A DNA stretch of 64,000 nt from Aquipseudomonas alcaligenes (GTDB lineage Bacteria; Pseudomonadota; Gammaproteobacteria; Pseudomonadales; Pseudomonadaceae). The notes under the pieces were generated by a model. That model was given only the letters and a program-made list of their open reading frames with translations, did not search any database and was not told the DNA's origin. How positions within the stretch are numbered: position 1 is the first letter of the stretch; every line of letters begins with the position of its first letter. A program made the position numbers and the translations under genes. Shown here piece after piece: positions 27,768-38,708 of the stretch. The stretch spans positions 1 to 64,000 of the forward strand of contig NZ_QJRX01000009.1 of assembly GCF_003205495.1 (NCBI RefSeq), read 5' to 3'.

Positions 27768-29549
27768 TTAGCGGTCCACGTCGGCCATAACGAAATCGAT
27801 GCTACCCAGGTAGGCGATCAGGTCCGCGATCATGCTGCCGCGGATCACCGAGGGGATCTGCTGCAGATGGGCGAAGCTGGGCGTCCGGATGCGCGTGCGG
27901 TAGCTCATGGTGCTGCCGTCGCTGGTCAGGTAGTAGCTGTTGATGCCCTTGGTCGCCTCGATCATCTGGAAGCTCTCGTTGGCCGGCATGACCGGGCCCC
28001 AGGAGACTTGCAGGAAGTGGGTAATCAGGGTCTCGATGTGCTGCAGGGTGCGCTCTTTCGGCGGCGGCGTGGTCAGCGGGTGGTCCGCCTTGTACGGGCC
28101 TTCCGGCATGTTGCGCAGGCACTGGTCGATGATGCGGATGCTCTGGCGCATCTCCTCGACGCGGACCATGCAGCGGTCGTAGGCGTCGCCGTTGTGGGCC
28201 AGCGGTACTTCGAACTCGAAGTTCTGGTAGCCGGAGTAGGGGCGTGCCTTGCGCAGGTCGAAGTCCAGGCCGGTGGAGCGCAGGCCGGCGCCGGTGACGC
28301 CCCATTCCAGCGCTTCCTTGGTGTTGTACTGGGCCACGCCCTTGGTACGGCCGATGAGGATGCTGTTCTTCAGCGCGGCCTTGGTGTACTCGTCGAGGCG
28401 CTTGGGCAGCCAGTCGACGAATTCCTTGACCAGCTTGTCCCAGCCGCGCGGCAGGTCGTGGGCGACGCCACCGATGCGGTACCAGGCCGGGTGCAGGCGG
28501 AAGCCGGTGATGGCCTCGATCACCTTGTAGGCGCGCTGACGGTCGGTGAAGGTGAAGAACACCGGAGTCATGGCGCCGACGTCCTGGATATAGGTACCCA
28601 GGAACAGCAGGTGGCTGGTGATGCGGAAGAACTCGGCGAGCATCACGCGGATGAAGTCGACGCGGTCCGGCACCTTGATGCCGGCCAATTTCTCCACGGC
28701 CAGCACGTAGGGCAGGTTGTTCATCACCCCGCCGAGGTAGTCGATGCGGTCGGTGTAGGGGATGAAACTGTGCCAGGACTGGCGCTCGGCCATCTTCTCG
28801 GCGCCACGGTGGTGGTAGCCGATGTCCGGCACGCAGTCGATGATCTCTTCGCCGTCCAGCTGCAGGATGATGCGGAAGGCGCCGTGGGCGGACGGGTGGT
28901 TGGGGCCGAGGTTGAGGAACATGTAGTCCTCGTGCTCGCCGTGGCGGCGCATGCCCCAGTCTTCCGGCTTGAAGCGCGCGGCTTCCTCTTCCAGCTGCTG
29001 CTTGGCCAGGGTCAGGCTGAACGGATCGAACTCGGTGGCGCGCGCCGGGTAGTCCTTGCGCAGCGGGTGACCTTCCCAGGTCGGCGGCATCATGATGCGC
29101 GACAGGTGCGGGTGGCCCTGGAAGGTGATGCCGTAGAGGTCCCAGACCTCGCGTTCGTACCAGTTGGCGTTGGGCCAGATGCCGGTGACGGTGGGGACGT
29201 TGAGATCGCCTTCCTTGAGCGCCACCTTGATCATGATGTCGCTGTTACGCTCGATCGACATCAGGTGGTAGAACACGCTGAAGTCGGCGCCCGGCAGGCC
29301 GCGGCGCTGGGTGCGCAGGCGCTCGTCGACGCCGTGCAGGTCATACAGCATGACGTAGGGGCGCGGCAGGTTGCGCAGGAAGGTCAGCACGTTGATCAGG
29401 CGATCACGGGCGACCCACAGCACCGGCATGCCGGTACGGGTGCTCTGGACGGTGAAGGTCTCGGCACCGAAACGGGAGTTCAGTTCGACGACCACGTCCT
29501 GGTCATCGGCCTTGTAGGGTGGAACGGACAGAATGCTGTCTGCAGTCAT
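27768..29549 (-). CDS. nuoC: NADH-quinone oxidoreductase fused subunit C/D
   Basis: A 593-residue fusion of the 30-kDa-like NuoC domain (about 1-190) and the 49-kDa-like NuoD domain (about 205-593). The C part ends near [16 protein letters not shown]. The D part begins with [17 protein letters not shown], where the His of NHPSAHG contacts quinone, and has the [14 protein letters not shown] motif. The fusion is normal for Enterobacteria and Pseudomonas and is not a novelty. It lies between nuoB (55-base gap) and nuoE, and ends FVMADVDR as expected. Confidence 0.96.
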   Translation of the reverse strand: MTADSILSVPPYKADDQDVVVELNSRFGAETFTVQSTRTGMPVLWVARDRLINVLTFLRNLPRPYVMLYDLHGVDERLRTQRRGLPGADFSVFYHLMSIERNSDIMIKVALKEGDLNVPTVTGIWPNANWYEREVWDLYGITFQGHPHLSRIMMPPTWEGHPLRKDYPARATEFDPFSLTLAKQQLEEEAARFKPEDWGMRRHGEHEDYMFLNLGPNHPSAHGAFRIILQLDGEEIIDCVPDIGYHHRGAEKMAERQSWHSFIPYTDRIDYLGGVMNNLPYVLAVEKLAGIKVPDRVDFIRVMLAEFFRITSHLLFLGTYIQDVGAMTPVFFTFTDRQRAYKVIEAITGFRLHPAWYRIGGVAHDLPRGWDKLVKEFVDWLPKRLDEYTKAALKNSILIGRTKGVAQYNTKEALEWGVTGAGLRSTGLDFDLRKARPYSGYQNFEFEVPLAHNGDAYDRCMVRVEEMRQSIRIIDQCLRNMPEGPYKADHPLTTPPPKERTLQHIETLITHFLQVSWGPVMPANESFQMIEATKGINSYYLTSDGSTMSYRTRIRTPSFAHLQQIPSVIRGSMIADLIAYLGSIDFVMADVDR

Positions 29550-29604
29550 GGTCTCGGTCGCTATCGGCGGTATACGGCATCAGTGAGCGGGCGCGGGCGC
29601 CGGC

Positions 29605-30282
29605 TCACACTTCGTCGGGGCTGCGCAGATTGGTCACGGCGATGCGCTCGGCGCGACGCTGCTCCTTCTGCGACGGCATTTCGGCACGGTAGATACCTTG
29701 GTCGCCGACGACCCAGGACAGCGGTCGGCGCTCCTGGCCGATGGACTCCTGCAGCAGCATCAGGCCTTGCAGGAATGCTTCCGGACGGGGCGGGCAGCCG
29801 GGAATATAGACGTCCACCGGGAGGAACTTGTCGACCCCCTGGACCACAGAATAGATGTCGTACATGCCGCCGGAGTTGGCGCACGAACCCATGGAGATGA
29901 CCCACTTGGGTTCCAGCATCTGCTCGTAGAGACGCTGGATGATCGGCGCCATCTTGATGAAGCAGGTACCGGCGATAACCATGAAGTCGGCTTGGCGCGG
30001 TGACGCACGAATGACTTCGGCGCCGAAACGAGCAATGTCGTGCGGCGCGGTGAAGGCCGTGGTCATTTCCACGTAGCAGCAGGACAAACCGAAGTTGTAC
30101 GGCCACAGGGAGTTCTTGCGCCCCCAGTTCACCGCACCGTTGAGCACATCTTCGAGCTTGCCCATGAAGATGTTCTTGTGGACCTGATCTTCCAGCAGCG
30201 GGTCGGCTACGGTCTCCCGCGAGCCGATCGGATACTGCTCGTTAGGCGCATCCGGATCGATCCGAGTAAGTTTGTATTGCAT
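29605..30282 (-). CDS. nuoB: NADH-quinone oxidoreductase subunit B
   Basis: A 225-residue subunit carrying N2, the last Fe-S cluster before quinone. All four ligands are present: adjacent cysteines in GLSCCYVEM, one in GTCFIKMAP, and one in [12 protein letters not shown] take the ATG giving MQYKLTRID; an ORF start two codons earlier is a TTG without support. The C-terminal tail after residue 190 is longer than in many bacteria but usual for Pseudomonas. It follows nuoA by 10 bases. Confidence 0.96.
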   Translation of the reverse strand: MQYKLTRIDPDAPNEQYPIGSRETVADPLLEDQVHKNIFMGKLEDVLNGAVNWGRKNSLWPYNFGLSCCYVEMTTAFTAPHDIARFGAEVIRASPRQADFMVIAGTCFIKMAPIIQRLYEQMLEPKWVISMGSCANSGGMYDIYSVVQGVDKFLPVDVYIPGCPPRPEAFLQGLMLLQESIGQERRPLSWVVGDQGIYRAEMPSQKEQRRAERIAVTNLRSPDEV

Positions 30283-30292
30283 CGCCAAAGCC

Positions 30293-30706
30293 TCATTGTT
30301 TTAGCTTCGCCTGCCGATTGCGACGGCCTTCGGGTGCCCAGTCGAGCGCACCGATACGCCAAAGATAGACAAGACCAGCCAACAGAATTGCTATGAAAAC
30401 TGTAGCTTCGATCAGGCCGGCCCAGCCGCTTTCGCGCACCGAGACCGCCCAAGCGAAGAGAAAGAGGGCTTCAACGTCGAAGATCACGAAGAGCATCGCG
30501 ACCAGATAGAACTTTGCCGAGAGGCGCAGGCGCGCGCTGCCGACCGGGAGCATGCCGGATTCGAACGGGTCGTTCTTGCTGCGCCCCCAGGCCTTGCTGC
30601 CGAGCAGGCTGGACAGGCCGAGCATGAAGGCGATGAGTCCGAAGACTCCGAGCAGGAATACAGCGAAGGCCCAGTTATGGGACATGGTCGATACCGCATC
30701 AGGCAT
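30293..30706 (-). CDS. nuoA: NADH-quinone oxidoreductase subunit A
   Basis: First gene of the 13-gene nuo operon. The 137-residue product is a three-helix membrane subunit near the quinone entrance. The first helix is [23 protein letters not shown]. The loop contains the conserved [13 protein letters not shown] that gates the site, and [16 protein letters not shown] carries the functional acidic residues on helix 2. It begins at an ATG with AAGGAG seven bases upstream, the best ribosome-binding site of the operon. The promoter must lie in the intergenic stretch that follows on the upper-coordinate side. Confidence 0.96.
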   Translation of the reverse strand: MPDAVSTMSHNWAFAVFLLGVFGLIAFMLGLSSLLGSKAWGRSKNDPFESGMLPVGSARLRLSAKFYLVAMLFVIFDVEALFLFAWAVSVRESGWAGLIEATVFIAILLAGLVYLWRIGALDWAPEGRRNRQAKLKQ

Positions 30707-31203
30707 GCCGGTACTCCTTGGGTAAAGGGACGGCTTCTTTTAATGATCGCAGCCGCCAATGAAAGCGGCTCCGCGAAGTAGTGTGTCGGCAATTTTATGC
30801 CGGCTGCGCGAGGTAAGTAAATTTTTCCGAATAAAAAAATGAACGCCTTGCCGCCATCTGACGCCGCAGATGGCCGTCTGGTGCGGGCTGCAGGCGGTCC
30901 TGCGGCTTTGGTCTTAGGCGGGCATGACGCTTTTCTGAAAGAGTCTGTCGGTAATTGTTTACAGTCGCCCTATTAATTGATGCCTGAGCGGATCGCAGTG
31001 TTTTATTACGGGCGCTTAATTGTCCAGCAGATGCTGTTTCCGCTGAAAGGTATAAGCGAAGGAGTGCATGGCGTATCGCTGGCGATGGAGCAGGTGCGGC
31101 TGAGGTGGGGCTTTCTGTAGTCGTGAATGCGACGAAGCCCCGGCATCGCTGCCGGGGCTTCGTCTGATAACACCTGCGGCTTGGGCCGCAGAGCCGGTTC
31201 CTA
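30707..31203. other. Intergenic region upstream of nuoA
   Basis: About 500 bases without a gene. It must hold the nuo promoter (minus strand). An AT-rich patch at 30813-30840, unusual for this genome, is the likeliest place. The far end has the hairpin that terminates aceA. I see no clear ANR, ArcA-like or other operator, and no convincing small RNA. Confidence 0.5.
31134..31161 (-). terminator. Hairpin downstream of aceA
   Basis: GAAGCCCCGGCA and TGCCGGGGCTTC form a 12-bp stem with a 4-base loop, 43 bases beyond the aceA stop. There is little T-run, so it may stabilise the 3' end as much as terminate. Confidence 0.6.
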
Positions 31204-32799
31204 TTAGTGGAACTGGTTCATGGTGTTGTCTTTACCGCTGGCCTTCAGAGCAGCTTCGCCAGCGAAGTACTCCTTGTGGTTGTCGCCGATGTCGGAGCCA
31301 GCCATGTTCTGGTGCTTGACGCAGGCGATACCCTGGCGCAGTTCCTGACGCTGCACGCCTTTCACGTAGGCCAGCATGCCCTGGTCGGCGAAGTAGCCCT
31401 TGGCCAGGTTGTCGGTCGACAGTGCGGCGGTGTGGTAGGTCGGCAGGGTGATCAGGTGGTGGAAGATGCCGGCGTGGGCGGAGCCGTCACGCTGGAAGGT
31501 ACGGATCTTCTCGTCAGCGATCTGAGCCAGTTCGGTCTCGTCGTACTCGACGCTCATCAGCTTGGCGCGGTCGTAGGCGGAGACGTCCTTGCCTTCGGCA
31601 ACCATGGCATCGAATACCTGCTGGCGGAAGTTCAGGGTCCAGTTGAAGGACGGGCTGTTGTTGTAAACCAGCTTGGCGTTCGGGATGACCTGGCGGATGC
31701 GGTCAACCATGCCCTTGATCTGGCCAACGTGCGGCTTCTCGGTTTCGATCCACAGCAGGTCGGCGCCGTTCTGCAGGCTGGTGATGCAGTCCAGGACGCA
31801 GCGGTCTTCGCCGGTGCCAGCGCGGAACTGGAACAGGTTGGACGGCAGGCGCTTCGGACGCAGCAGTTTGCCGCCGCGGTTGATTACGACGTCGCCGTTC
31901 TTCAGTTCGGCAGCGGACACTTCTTCGCAGTCCAGGAAGGAGTTGTACTGGTCGCCCAGGTCGCCCGGCTCTTTGGTTACGGCGATCTGCTTGGTCAGGC
32001 CGGCACCCAGGGAGTCGGTACGAGCAACGATCACGCCGTTGTCGATACCCAGTTCCAGGAAGGCGTAGCGAACGGCAGCGATCTTGGCGAGGAAGTCGGC
32101 GTGCGGAACGGTCACTTTGCCGTCCTGGTGGCCGCACTGCTTCTCGTCGGAAACCTGGTTCTCGATCTGGATGCAGCAGGCGCCGGCTTCGATCATGCGC
32201 TTGGCCAGCAGGTAGGTGGCTTCCGGGTTACCGAAGCCAGCGTCGATGTCGGCGATGATCGGGACGATGTGGGTCTCGTAGTTGTCGATCTGGTTCTGGA
32301 TCTCGGCGGCCTTGGCGTTGTCGCCGGCAGCGCGAGCAGCGTCCAGGGCGGTGAACAGCAGGTCCAGTTCGCGGCTGTCAGCCTGGCGCAGGAAGGTGTA
32401 CAGCTCTTCGATCAGGTCGGAGACGGCAGTCTTCTCGTGCATGGACTGGTCCGGCAGCGGGCCGAAGTCGGAGCGCAGGGCGGCGACCATCCAGCCGGAC
32501 AGGTACAGGTAGCGCTTGTTGGTGGTGCCCAGGTGCTTCTTGATGGCGATCAGCTTCTGCTGACCGATGAAGCCGTGCCAGCAACCCAGGGACTGGGTGT
32601 ACTTGGACGAGTCGGCGTCGTACTCGGCCATGTCTTTGCGCATGATGTCAGCGGTGTACTGGGCGATTTCCAGACCGGTCTTGAAGCGGTTCTGAGCGCG
32701 CATGCGAGCGACGGACTCAGGGTTGATCGCGCTCCAGCTGCTGCCTGCGGCTTCTTTCAGAGCGGCAACGGCTTTGATGTCGTTTTGATAAGCTGACAT
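31204..32799 (-). CDS. aceA: Isocitrate lyase
   Basis: Splits isocitrate into glyoxylate and succinate, the first glyoxylate-shunt step, needed on acetate and fatty acids. The 531-residue product has the catalytic loop as KQCGHQDGKVTVPH, in place of the KKCGH of E. coli. Together with the longer chain this marks the separate pseudomonad subgroup of isocitrate lyases. Other conserved stretches include DIDAGFGNPEATY and YNNSPSFNW. The ATG at 32799 (MSAYQND) has GAAGGA upstream; an earlier in-frame start is rejected. It stands alone, with a 440-base upstream region carrying a TGTAGT/ACTACA palindrome. It competes with Icd, also in this window, for isocitrate. Confidence 0.96.
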   Translation of the reverse strand: MSAYQNDIKAVAALKEAAGSSWSAINPESVARMRAQNRFKTGLEIAQYTADIMRKDMAEYDADSSKYTQSLGCWHGFIGQQKLIAIKKHLGTTNKRYLYLSGWMVAALRSDFGPLPDQSMHEKTAVSDLIEELYTFLRQADSRELDLLFTALDAARAAGDNAKAAEIQNQIDNYETHIVPIIADIDAGFGNPEATYLLAKRMIEAGACCIQIENQVSDEKQCGHQDGKVTVPHADFLAKIAAVRYAFLELGIDNGVIVARTDSLGAGLTKQIAVTKEPGDLGDQYNSFLDCEEVSAAELKNGDVVINRGGKLLRPKRLPSNLFQFRAGTGEDRCVLDCITSLQNGADLLWIETEKPHVGQIKGMVDRIRQVIPNAKLVYNNSPSFNWTLNFRQQVFDAMVAEGKDVSAYDRAKLMSVEYDETELAQIADEKIRTFQRDGSAHAGIFHHLITLPTYHTAALSTDNLAKGYFADQGMLAYVKGVQRQELRQGIACVKHQNMAGSDIGDNHKEYFAGEAALKASGKDNTMNQFH

Positions 32800-33279
32800 G
32801 GTCAATCCTTCAAAGTATGAGTTTGGTTGAGCACCGACTTCCCACCCAAAACCAACGTGCAAAAAAGCTGCAGTGTTGCGGGCGACACAGGGCGGAACTT
32901 CGAGATATTGACGGGGACGAGTGTGCAGCGGAGGGGGAGGAGAGGACGAAACAAGACAGTCCGGGCGAACAGTGACTGCGGCTTACCGGCTCGTGGATGC
33001 CGTTGGGCGGTGCAGTTTCTCTGGTCAGGCGGTCTGGCTGATAACGCTTAGGCTTCCCCGTCCCTCAGGACAACTTTCGTTCCAGTCGCAACCTCGTTGA
33101 AACGCCTTGTGGGCTGTTAGAACACGGACCGCCCCGAATGGTGGTACGGGATCGATCTGGAGGCTCTGCAAGAGAGCCCCTGGCTAGCGGGAGCGAGGCC
33201 ATGATGCGCTTTCAAACGGGCGTTCGTCAATCATTTTGTAGTGCTTTTTTTGAGCAACTACATGAGTGGCGGGGCGACT
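32800..33279. other. Upstream/leader region of aceA
   Basis: About 480 bases without a gene. Features seen: a short hairpin GGCTCT-GCAAG-AGAGCC (33162-33178), and a minus-strand promoter candidate TTGACG (33230-33225) with CATCAT 18 bases on. Just upstream of it lies the TGTAGT-N14-ACTACA palindrome (33237-33262). If that promoter is real, aceA has a leader of almost 400 bases. Confidence 0.45.
33237..33262. promoter_or_regulatory. TGTAGT-N14-ACTACA palindrome upstream of aceA
   Basis: Perfect 6-bp inverted arms separated by 14 bases, adjacent to a TTGACG -35 candidate for aceA. The same arms, with 3- or 5-base spacers, occur twice upstream of icd. This fits the remembered target of RccR, the KDPG-responsive RpiR-family regulator of the glyoxylate shunt in Pseudomonas. 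Confidence 0.55.
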
Positions 33280-34089
33280 TTAGTCGAGTGCCTCGACCCT
33301 GATGCGCATGCTCATGTCGTTGCTGCCGCGGGTGGAGTGGCGGCGCAGGAAGCCGGAGTCATCGCCCTGGCTCTGCTGGCTGACGCCGCCGAGGGGGATC
33401 CATTCGCCCAGGCGACCGCTGACTCGGGTGTCGGTGCTCTGTACATCGATCACGCCCGGCTGATAGGGGTTCACCCTGTCGTTGTTGGCGCTGATGTTCA
33501 GGTGGACCCTGTCGCCGCTCAGGGTGGCTGTGACGTAGAAGCCCTGGGTGACGTTGCGATACTCGGTGTTCTGGTATACCTGGCCGTAGGGGCCGACGCT
33601 GGTGCTGGTCAGGGGCACGCTCTGGCCCACCTGGATCAGTGCCGGGTAGCCCTCGGTGGCCTGCACCTGCTGGGTGCCGCCGCTGTTGCTGCTGGTCGAG
33701 CGGCGAATGATGCGCACCTGGTCGCGGCCCTGGACTTCGCCACGCCCGGCGATCACTTCGACGTCGCCGGCGCTGGCACTGCCATCGACGCGATAGCCGT
33801 CGCGGTCCTCCAGGCTCTGCTCGCTGGTATCCACGCTGATCAACAGGCGGCGCGGGGCCTTGTCCAGTTGGCCGAGCAGGTCGCGGATCTCGGCGATCTT
33901 CTCCGGCGCGGCATTGATCAGCAGCTGGTTGCCATAGCTACTGGCCTTGCCCTGGCCATCGAGGGCGGCCTGTACCAGTGGCAGGACCTCGTCGGCGCTG
34001 CGGTAGTTCAGCTGAATCAGCTCGGTGGCGGCCAGCAGGGGCAGGCTGAGGCCAAGCAACAGGACGAGCAGGCAGTGGCGCAGGCTCAT
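33280..34089 (-). CDS. Exported secretin N-domain-like protein
   Basis: A 269-residue protein with a signal peptide (MSLRHCLLVLLLGLSLPLLA). Residues about 25-85 have the pattern of a secretin N1/NolW-type domain: IQLNYRSADEVLPLVQ...GNQLLINAAPEKIAEIRDLLGQLD. The rest is strand-rich and Ser/Gln/Asn-rich without a gated secretin pore, so it is not a full secretin. It may be an outer-membrane-associated or periplasmic partner of some envelope machine. The start is set by an ATGA overlap with the upstream DUF7931-type gene, so the two probably form an operon. The role is unknown. Confidence 0.75.
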   Translation of the reverse strand: MSLRHCLLVLLLGLSLPLLAATELIQLNYRSADEVLPLVQAALDGQGKASSYGNQLLINAAPEKIAEIRDLLGQLDKAPRRLLISVDTSEQSLEDRDGYRVDGSASAGDVEVIAGRGEVQGRDQVRIIRRSTSSNSGGTQQVQATEGYPALIQVGQSVPLTSTSVGPYGQVYQNTEYRNVTQGFYVTATLSGDRVHLNISANNDRVNPYQPGVIDVQSTDTRVSGRLGEWIPLGGVSQQSQGDDSGFLRRHSTRGSNDMSMRIRVEALD

Positions 34090-34718
34090 AGCAGAAAACT
34101 CCGCAGGTCGGGGTCGAGAAGGCTGAGATCCCAGGCCTGGTCGAACTGCGCCTGGCGCTGGCGCACGCGGCCGGGATCGTTGTACAGGGCATAGCCGGCG
34201 TACTGCTCGGGCTGCTCGCGCAGCAGCAGGCCACGGTCGTCGGCCAGCAGGTAGGCACATTCGTCGGCCGGATGGTCCGGGTTGATCCGGCGGATATGCA
34301 GGTTGCTGGTGATGCGCCGGGCCAGGTTGAGCAGGCGGTGGCCCTGGCGTACCGGCTTGCCGACATCGCGCACCAGGATGCGCAGGCGATTCTTCGGGCT
34401 GGCCAGGAGGAACTGGGTGCAGGCCTGCTGCACGCTGCTGTGGCTGTACAGCCAGGCTTCCAGGTCCGGGCTGTACAGGCACAGGTTCTGCCGGGCTTGC
34501 AGCAGCAGGGCCAGGGCGTGCGCCTGGGCCTGTTCCGGTCTGCTGAAGCGCTCCAGGTCGACGTGGCTGCCAAGCACGAAGGGCGCCGGCTCGCGGGATT
34601 CCGCGGTGATACCGGGCTGGTTGTCCGGGTTGTGCACGGCAAAACGCCCCGGCGACTGGAAATCGATGGCCGGCAGTTCCGGTTCGTTCGCGTCGATCGG
34701 GGCGTTTTCTTCGCTCAT
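34086..34718 (-). CDS. DUF7931-type (PLD-superfamily-like) hypothetical protein
   Basis: A 210-residue cytosolic protein with no signal peptide. Sequence from about 60 (HALALLLQARQNLCLYSPDLEAWLY) through RLRILVRDVGKPVRQGHRLL to the HI..INPDHP region resembles half of a phospholipase-D-like fold. The HxK active-site motif is absent, so it is probably not a nuclease or lipase. I recall this pattern as DUF7931 but cannot confirm it. It is followed by an ATGA overlap into the secretin-like gene and preceded by an acetyltransferase and roxA, a gene order kept in Pseudomonas. Confidence 0.7.
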   Translation of the reverse strand: MSEENAPIDANEPELPAIDFQSPGRFAVHNPDNQPGITAESREPAPFVLGSHVDLERFSRPEQAQAHALALLLQARQNLCLYSPDLEAWLYSHSSVQQACTQFLLASPKNRLRILVRDVGKPVRQGHRLLNLARRITSNLHIRRINPDHPADECAYLLADDRGLLLREQPEQYAGYALYNDPGRVRQRQAQFDQAWDLSLLDPDLRSFLL

Positions 34719-34727
34719 GCTGTGGTC

Positions 34728-35153
34728 CTAGTCGCTATGGCGCACCATCAGTACGTGGGGAATACCCGCTTCGAGGTACTCGTCGCCTTCGATGAGAAAG
34801 CCCAGGCGCTCATAGAAGGCGGCGGCGTGGACCTGGGCGCTGAGCTTCTGCACCCGCTGGCCGCGCTGTTCGGCGGCGGCGATGGCGGCCTGCATCAGGG
34901 CATCGCCGACCTTCAGACCGCGCCAGTCCTTGAGCACCGAAACCCGGCCGATCTGCCCGTCGGCCAGCAGGCGCGCGGTGCCGATCGGGTAATCGCCTTC
35001 GAGGGCGAGGAAGTGCACGGCCTCGCTGTCCTCGTCATCCCATTCCAGTTCCGCCGGCACGGCCTGCTCGGCGATGAAGACCGCTTCGCGGATGCGCCGC
35101 AGGTCGGCGTTGTCCTTCTGCCAGTGGGCGAGGCGGACGTGGATCTCACTCAT
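34728..35153 (-). CDS. GNAT-family N-acetyltransferase
   Basis: A 141-residue acetyltransferase of the ElaA/YjcF-like small type. The acetyl-CoA loop appears as IGRVSVLKDWRGLKVGDALM (V-x-x-x-x-R-G-x-x-x-G/A), and the last strand-helix unit as VHAAAFYERLGFLIEGDEYLEAGIPHVLM. The substrate is unknown. The ATG at 35153 overlaps the roxA stop by 8 bases; a longer frame starting 33 codons earlier is a shadow of roxA and has no ribosome-binding site. It is most likely co-transcribed with roxA. Confidence 0.85.
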   Translation of the reverse strand: MSEIHVRLAHWQKDNADLRRIREAVFIAEQAVPAELEWDDEDSEAVHFLALEGDYPIGTARLLADGQIGRVSVLKDWRGLKVGDALMQAAIAAAEQRGQRVQKLSAQVHAAAFYERLGFLIEGDEYLEAGIPHVLMVRHSD

Positions 35154-36312
35154 CAGCAAACTCCAAACTTCCTTGCTGGACCAGTTCGCGCACCAGTGTA
35201 CGCCCGTCCTCGTCCGCCAACCAAGGCGCCAGGTTGTCGGCGTGCAGGGCATCGGCAGCGCAGATCAGGCGCAGCAGCTCCTTGAGGTGGGCCGGCAGCA
35301 GGCGGCTCTGGCCGCTGGCGAACAGCACCAGGCCGACGTCCACTTCGCTCCAGGCCAGGCGCGCGCTGGGGTTGCGTACCAGCACGGCGCCGTCTTCGAG
35401 GGCGGCGAGGAAGTCCTGCTCCTCGATTTCCGGGCCGTTGACCAGCTCCGGGTAGCGCGGCTCGGTCATGAACTGGCCGAACCAGGTCAGCAGCAGGCGC
35501 TCGTCGCTCATGTGCTCGGTCAGCAGCGCTTTGAGGCGGTCGAGGGCATCCTGCTGGATCTGATGCGGGTCGCTGGTCGGCGCCATGCCGGCGTCGCTGT
35601 AGCGCTCCTCGTCAGGCAGGAACTGGGCGAGGAAGTCGGTGAAGTGGGTCAGTACCTCGGCGGCGCTGGGGGCGCGGAAACCCACCGAGTAGGTCATGCA
35701 GTCATCCTCGGCGATGCCGTAGTGGGCCAGGCGCGGCGGCAGGTAGAGCATGTCGCCGGGCTCCAGTACCCATTCGTCGGTCTGCTCGAAGTCGGCGAGG
35801 ATGCGCAGGTCGGCGTGCGCCAGCAGTTTGCTGTCGGCATCGCACATCTGGCCGATCTTCCAGCGGCGCTGGCCTTCGGCCTGCAGCAGGAATACGTCGT
35901 AGTTGTCGAAATGCGGGCCGACGCTGCCGCCCGGCGCGGCGAAGCTGATCATCAGGTCGTCGATACGCCAGCTGGGCAGGAAACCGAAGTCCTTGAGCAC
36001 TTCGGCCACTTCCGGGACGAACTGGTCGACGGCCTGCACCAGCAGGGTCCAGTCGCGCTCCGGCAGCTGGCTGAAGGTGTCTTCGGCGAAGGGGCCGCGG
36101 CGCAGCTCCCAGGGGTGTGCTCCGTGCTCCAGCACCAGGCGCGACTCGACTTCCTCTTCCAGGGCCAGGCCGGCCAGCTCGTCGGCGCTGATCGGGCTCT
36201 CGAAGCCGGGAATGGCCTGGCGCACCAGCAGGGGCTTCTGCTGCCAGTAGTCACGCAGGAACTCGCGAGGAGTAAGGCCGCCCAGCAGCTGCAGAGGAGT
36301 ATCAGGATTCAT
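35146..36312 (-). CDS. roxA: 50S ribosomal protein L16 arginine hydroxylase
   Basis: A 388-residue JmjC-type 2-oxoglutarate/Fe(II) oxygenase of the YcfD/RoxA family, which hydroxylates an arginine of ribosomal protein L16. The metal triad is visible as His and Asp in GPHFDNYDVF plus a distal His in LPPRLAHYG. The substrate-side segment WRIDDLMISFAAPGGSVGPH is typical, and a winged-helix-like C-terminal domain follows. It lies downstream of the purB terminator on the same strand, so it needs its own promoter or leak-through. It heads a run with the acetyltransferase gene. Confidence 0.9.
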   Translation of the reverse strand: MNPDTPLQLLGGLTPREFLRDYWQQKPLLVRQAIPGFESPISADELAGLALEEEVESRLVLEHGAHPWELRRGPFAEDTFSQLPERDWTLLVQAVDQFVPEVAEVLKDFGFLPSWRIDDLMISFAAPGGSVGPHFDNYDVFLLQAEGQRRWKIGQMCDADSKLLAHADLRILADFEQTDEWVLEPGDMLYLPPRLAHYGIAEDDCMTYSVGFRAPSAAEVLTHFTDFLAQFLPDEERYSDAGMAPTSDPHQIQQDALDRLKALLTEHMSDERLLLTWFGQFMTEPRYPELVNGPEIEEQDFLAALEDGAVLVRNPSARLAWSEVDVGLVLFASGQSRLLPAHLKELLRLICAADALHADNLAPWLADEDGRTLVRELVQQGSLEFADE

Positions 36313-36343
36313 GGCTAAGCCCTTGAAAGAAGTGAAATGGCTA

Positions 36344-36373
36344 AAACAAAAACGCCCGGCTCAGCCGGGCGTT
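36344..36373 (-). terminator. Terminator after purB
   Basis: AACGCCCGGC and GCCGGGCGTT pair around a TCA loop; on the minus strand the stem is followed by a T-rich run (complement of AAAACAAA). It lies 18 bases past the purB stop. Confidence 0.88.
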
Positions 36374-36390
36374 GGAGAGGCTGGTGGCGC

Positions 36391-37803
<1,413 letters not shown>

Positions 37804-37837
37804 TCATACATGAAGTCGCCCGTGCTGGCCCGCCCGA

Positions 37838-38707
37838 TTAGCGGGCGGCCGGGCGGCGGGCGATGGACAGCAGGCTGGAGGCGAAGATCAGCGCGGCGCC
37901 GATCAGCGAGCTGAGGTCCGGCATCTCGCCCCAGCGCAGCCAGGCGATGACGCCGGCGAAGACGATGGCCAGGTAGGCGAAGGGGCCGATCAGACCGGGC
38001 GGCGCCAGGCTGTAAGCCTTGGACATGACGATCTGGCTGACCGTGGCGAGCAGGCCGATCACCAGCAGCAGGCCGAGCTGGTGCGAATCCAGCGGCTGCC
38101 AGGCCCAGGTCAGCGGCACGGCGGAGATCAGCGCACTGAACAGCGAGAAGTAGAAGACGATGCGGAAGGCCGGCTCGCTGTCGCTCATCTCGCGGATGGA
38201 GACGAAGGCGAAGGCAGCCAGGATGCTGGCCGCCAGGCCGACCAGGGCCTGGCTGTCGAGCAATGCCTGGCTGGGCTTGGCCACCAGCAGCACGCCGACC
38301 AGGCCGATGCCGGTGGTGATGAGCATGCGCTTGGTCAGCGGCTCCTTGAGCAGCCACCAGGCCAGCACCGGGGTGAACACCGGCGCCGAGTAGGTGAAGA
38401 GCATGGCGTCGGCCAGCGGCAGGTGGGCGATGGCATAGAAGAAGCAGTACATCGCCGCCAGGCCGTAGCCGGTGCGCCACAGGTGCGACCTGATGCGGCC
38501 GGTCTTCAGTGGCGCGGCGCCCTTGAGCAGCAGCAGCGGCAGGAAGAACAGCACGCCGACCAGGTTGCGGAAGAACACCACCGACTCGTTGTTGACCCCG
38601 CTGGAGACTTCGCGGATGCCCACGCCCATCAGCGAGAACAGCAGGGCGGAGAGCGCCAGCAGCAGGGCGCCCTGTACCGGCTTCACGCTGCGACTGGGGA
38701 TGCTCAC
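37838..38707 (-). CDS. EamA (DMT) family transporter
   Basis: A 289-residue inner-membrane protein with ten hydrophobic helices arranged as two EamA repeats, the drug/metabolite transporter fold. Repeat 1 ends near LVGVLLVAKPSQALL, and repeat 2 near AALIFASSLLSIARR. The substrate cannot be predicted. The start is a GTG one base after the hflD stop, with GAGG inside the end of hflD as ribosome-binding site; the longer frame upstream runs through hflD and is rejected. It separates hflD from purB, a difference from the E. coli arrangement. Confidence 0.85.
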   Translation of the reverse strand: MSIPSRSVKPVQGALLLALSALLFSLMGVGIREVSSGVNNESVVFFRNLVGVLFFLPLLLLKGAAPLKTGRIRSHLWRTGYGLAAMYCFFYAIAHLPLADAMLFTYSAPVFTPVLAWWLLKEPLTKRMLITTGIGLVGVLLVAKPSQALLDSQALVGLAASILAAFAFVSIREMSDSEPAFRIVFYFSLFSALISAVPLTWAWQPLDSHQLGLLLVIGLLATVSQIVMSKAYSLAPPGLIGPFAYLAIVFAGVIAWLRWGEMPDLSSLIGAALIFASSLLSIARRPAAR

Positions 38708-38708
38708 C

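Noticed and set aside
27768..29549. nuoC-nuoD fusion as a novelty
   Set aside because: The fused form is normal in Pseudomonas and enterobacteria.
27867..29900. 677-codon plus-strand frame over nuoCD
   Set aside because: Opposite-strand shadow; nuoCD motifs are complete on the minus strand.
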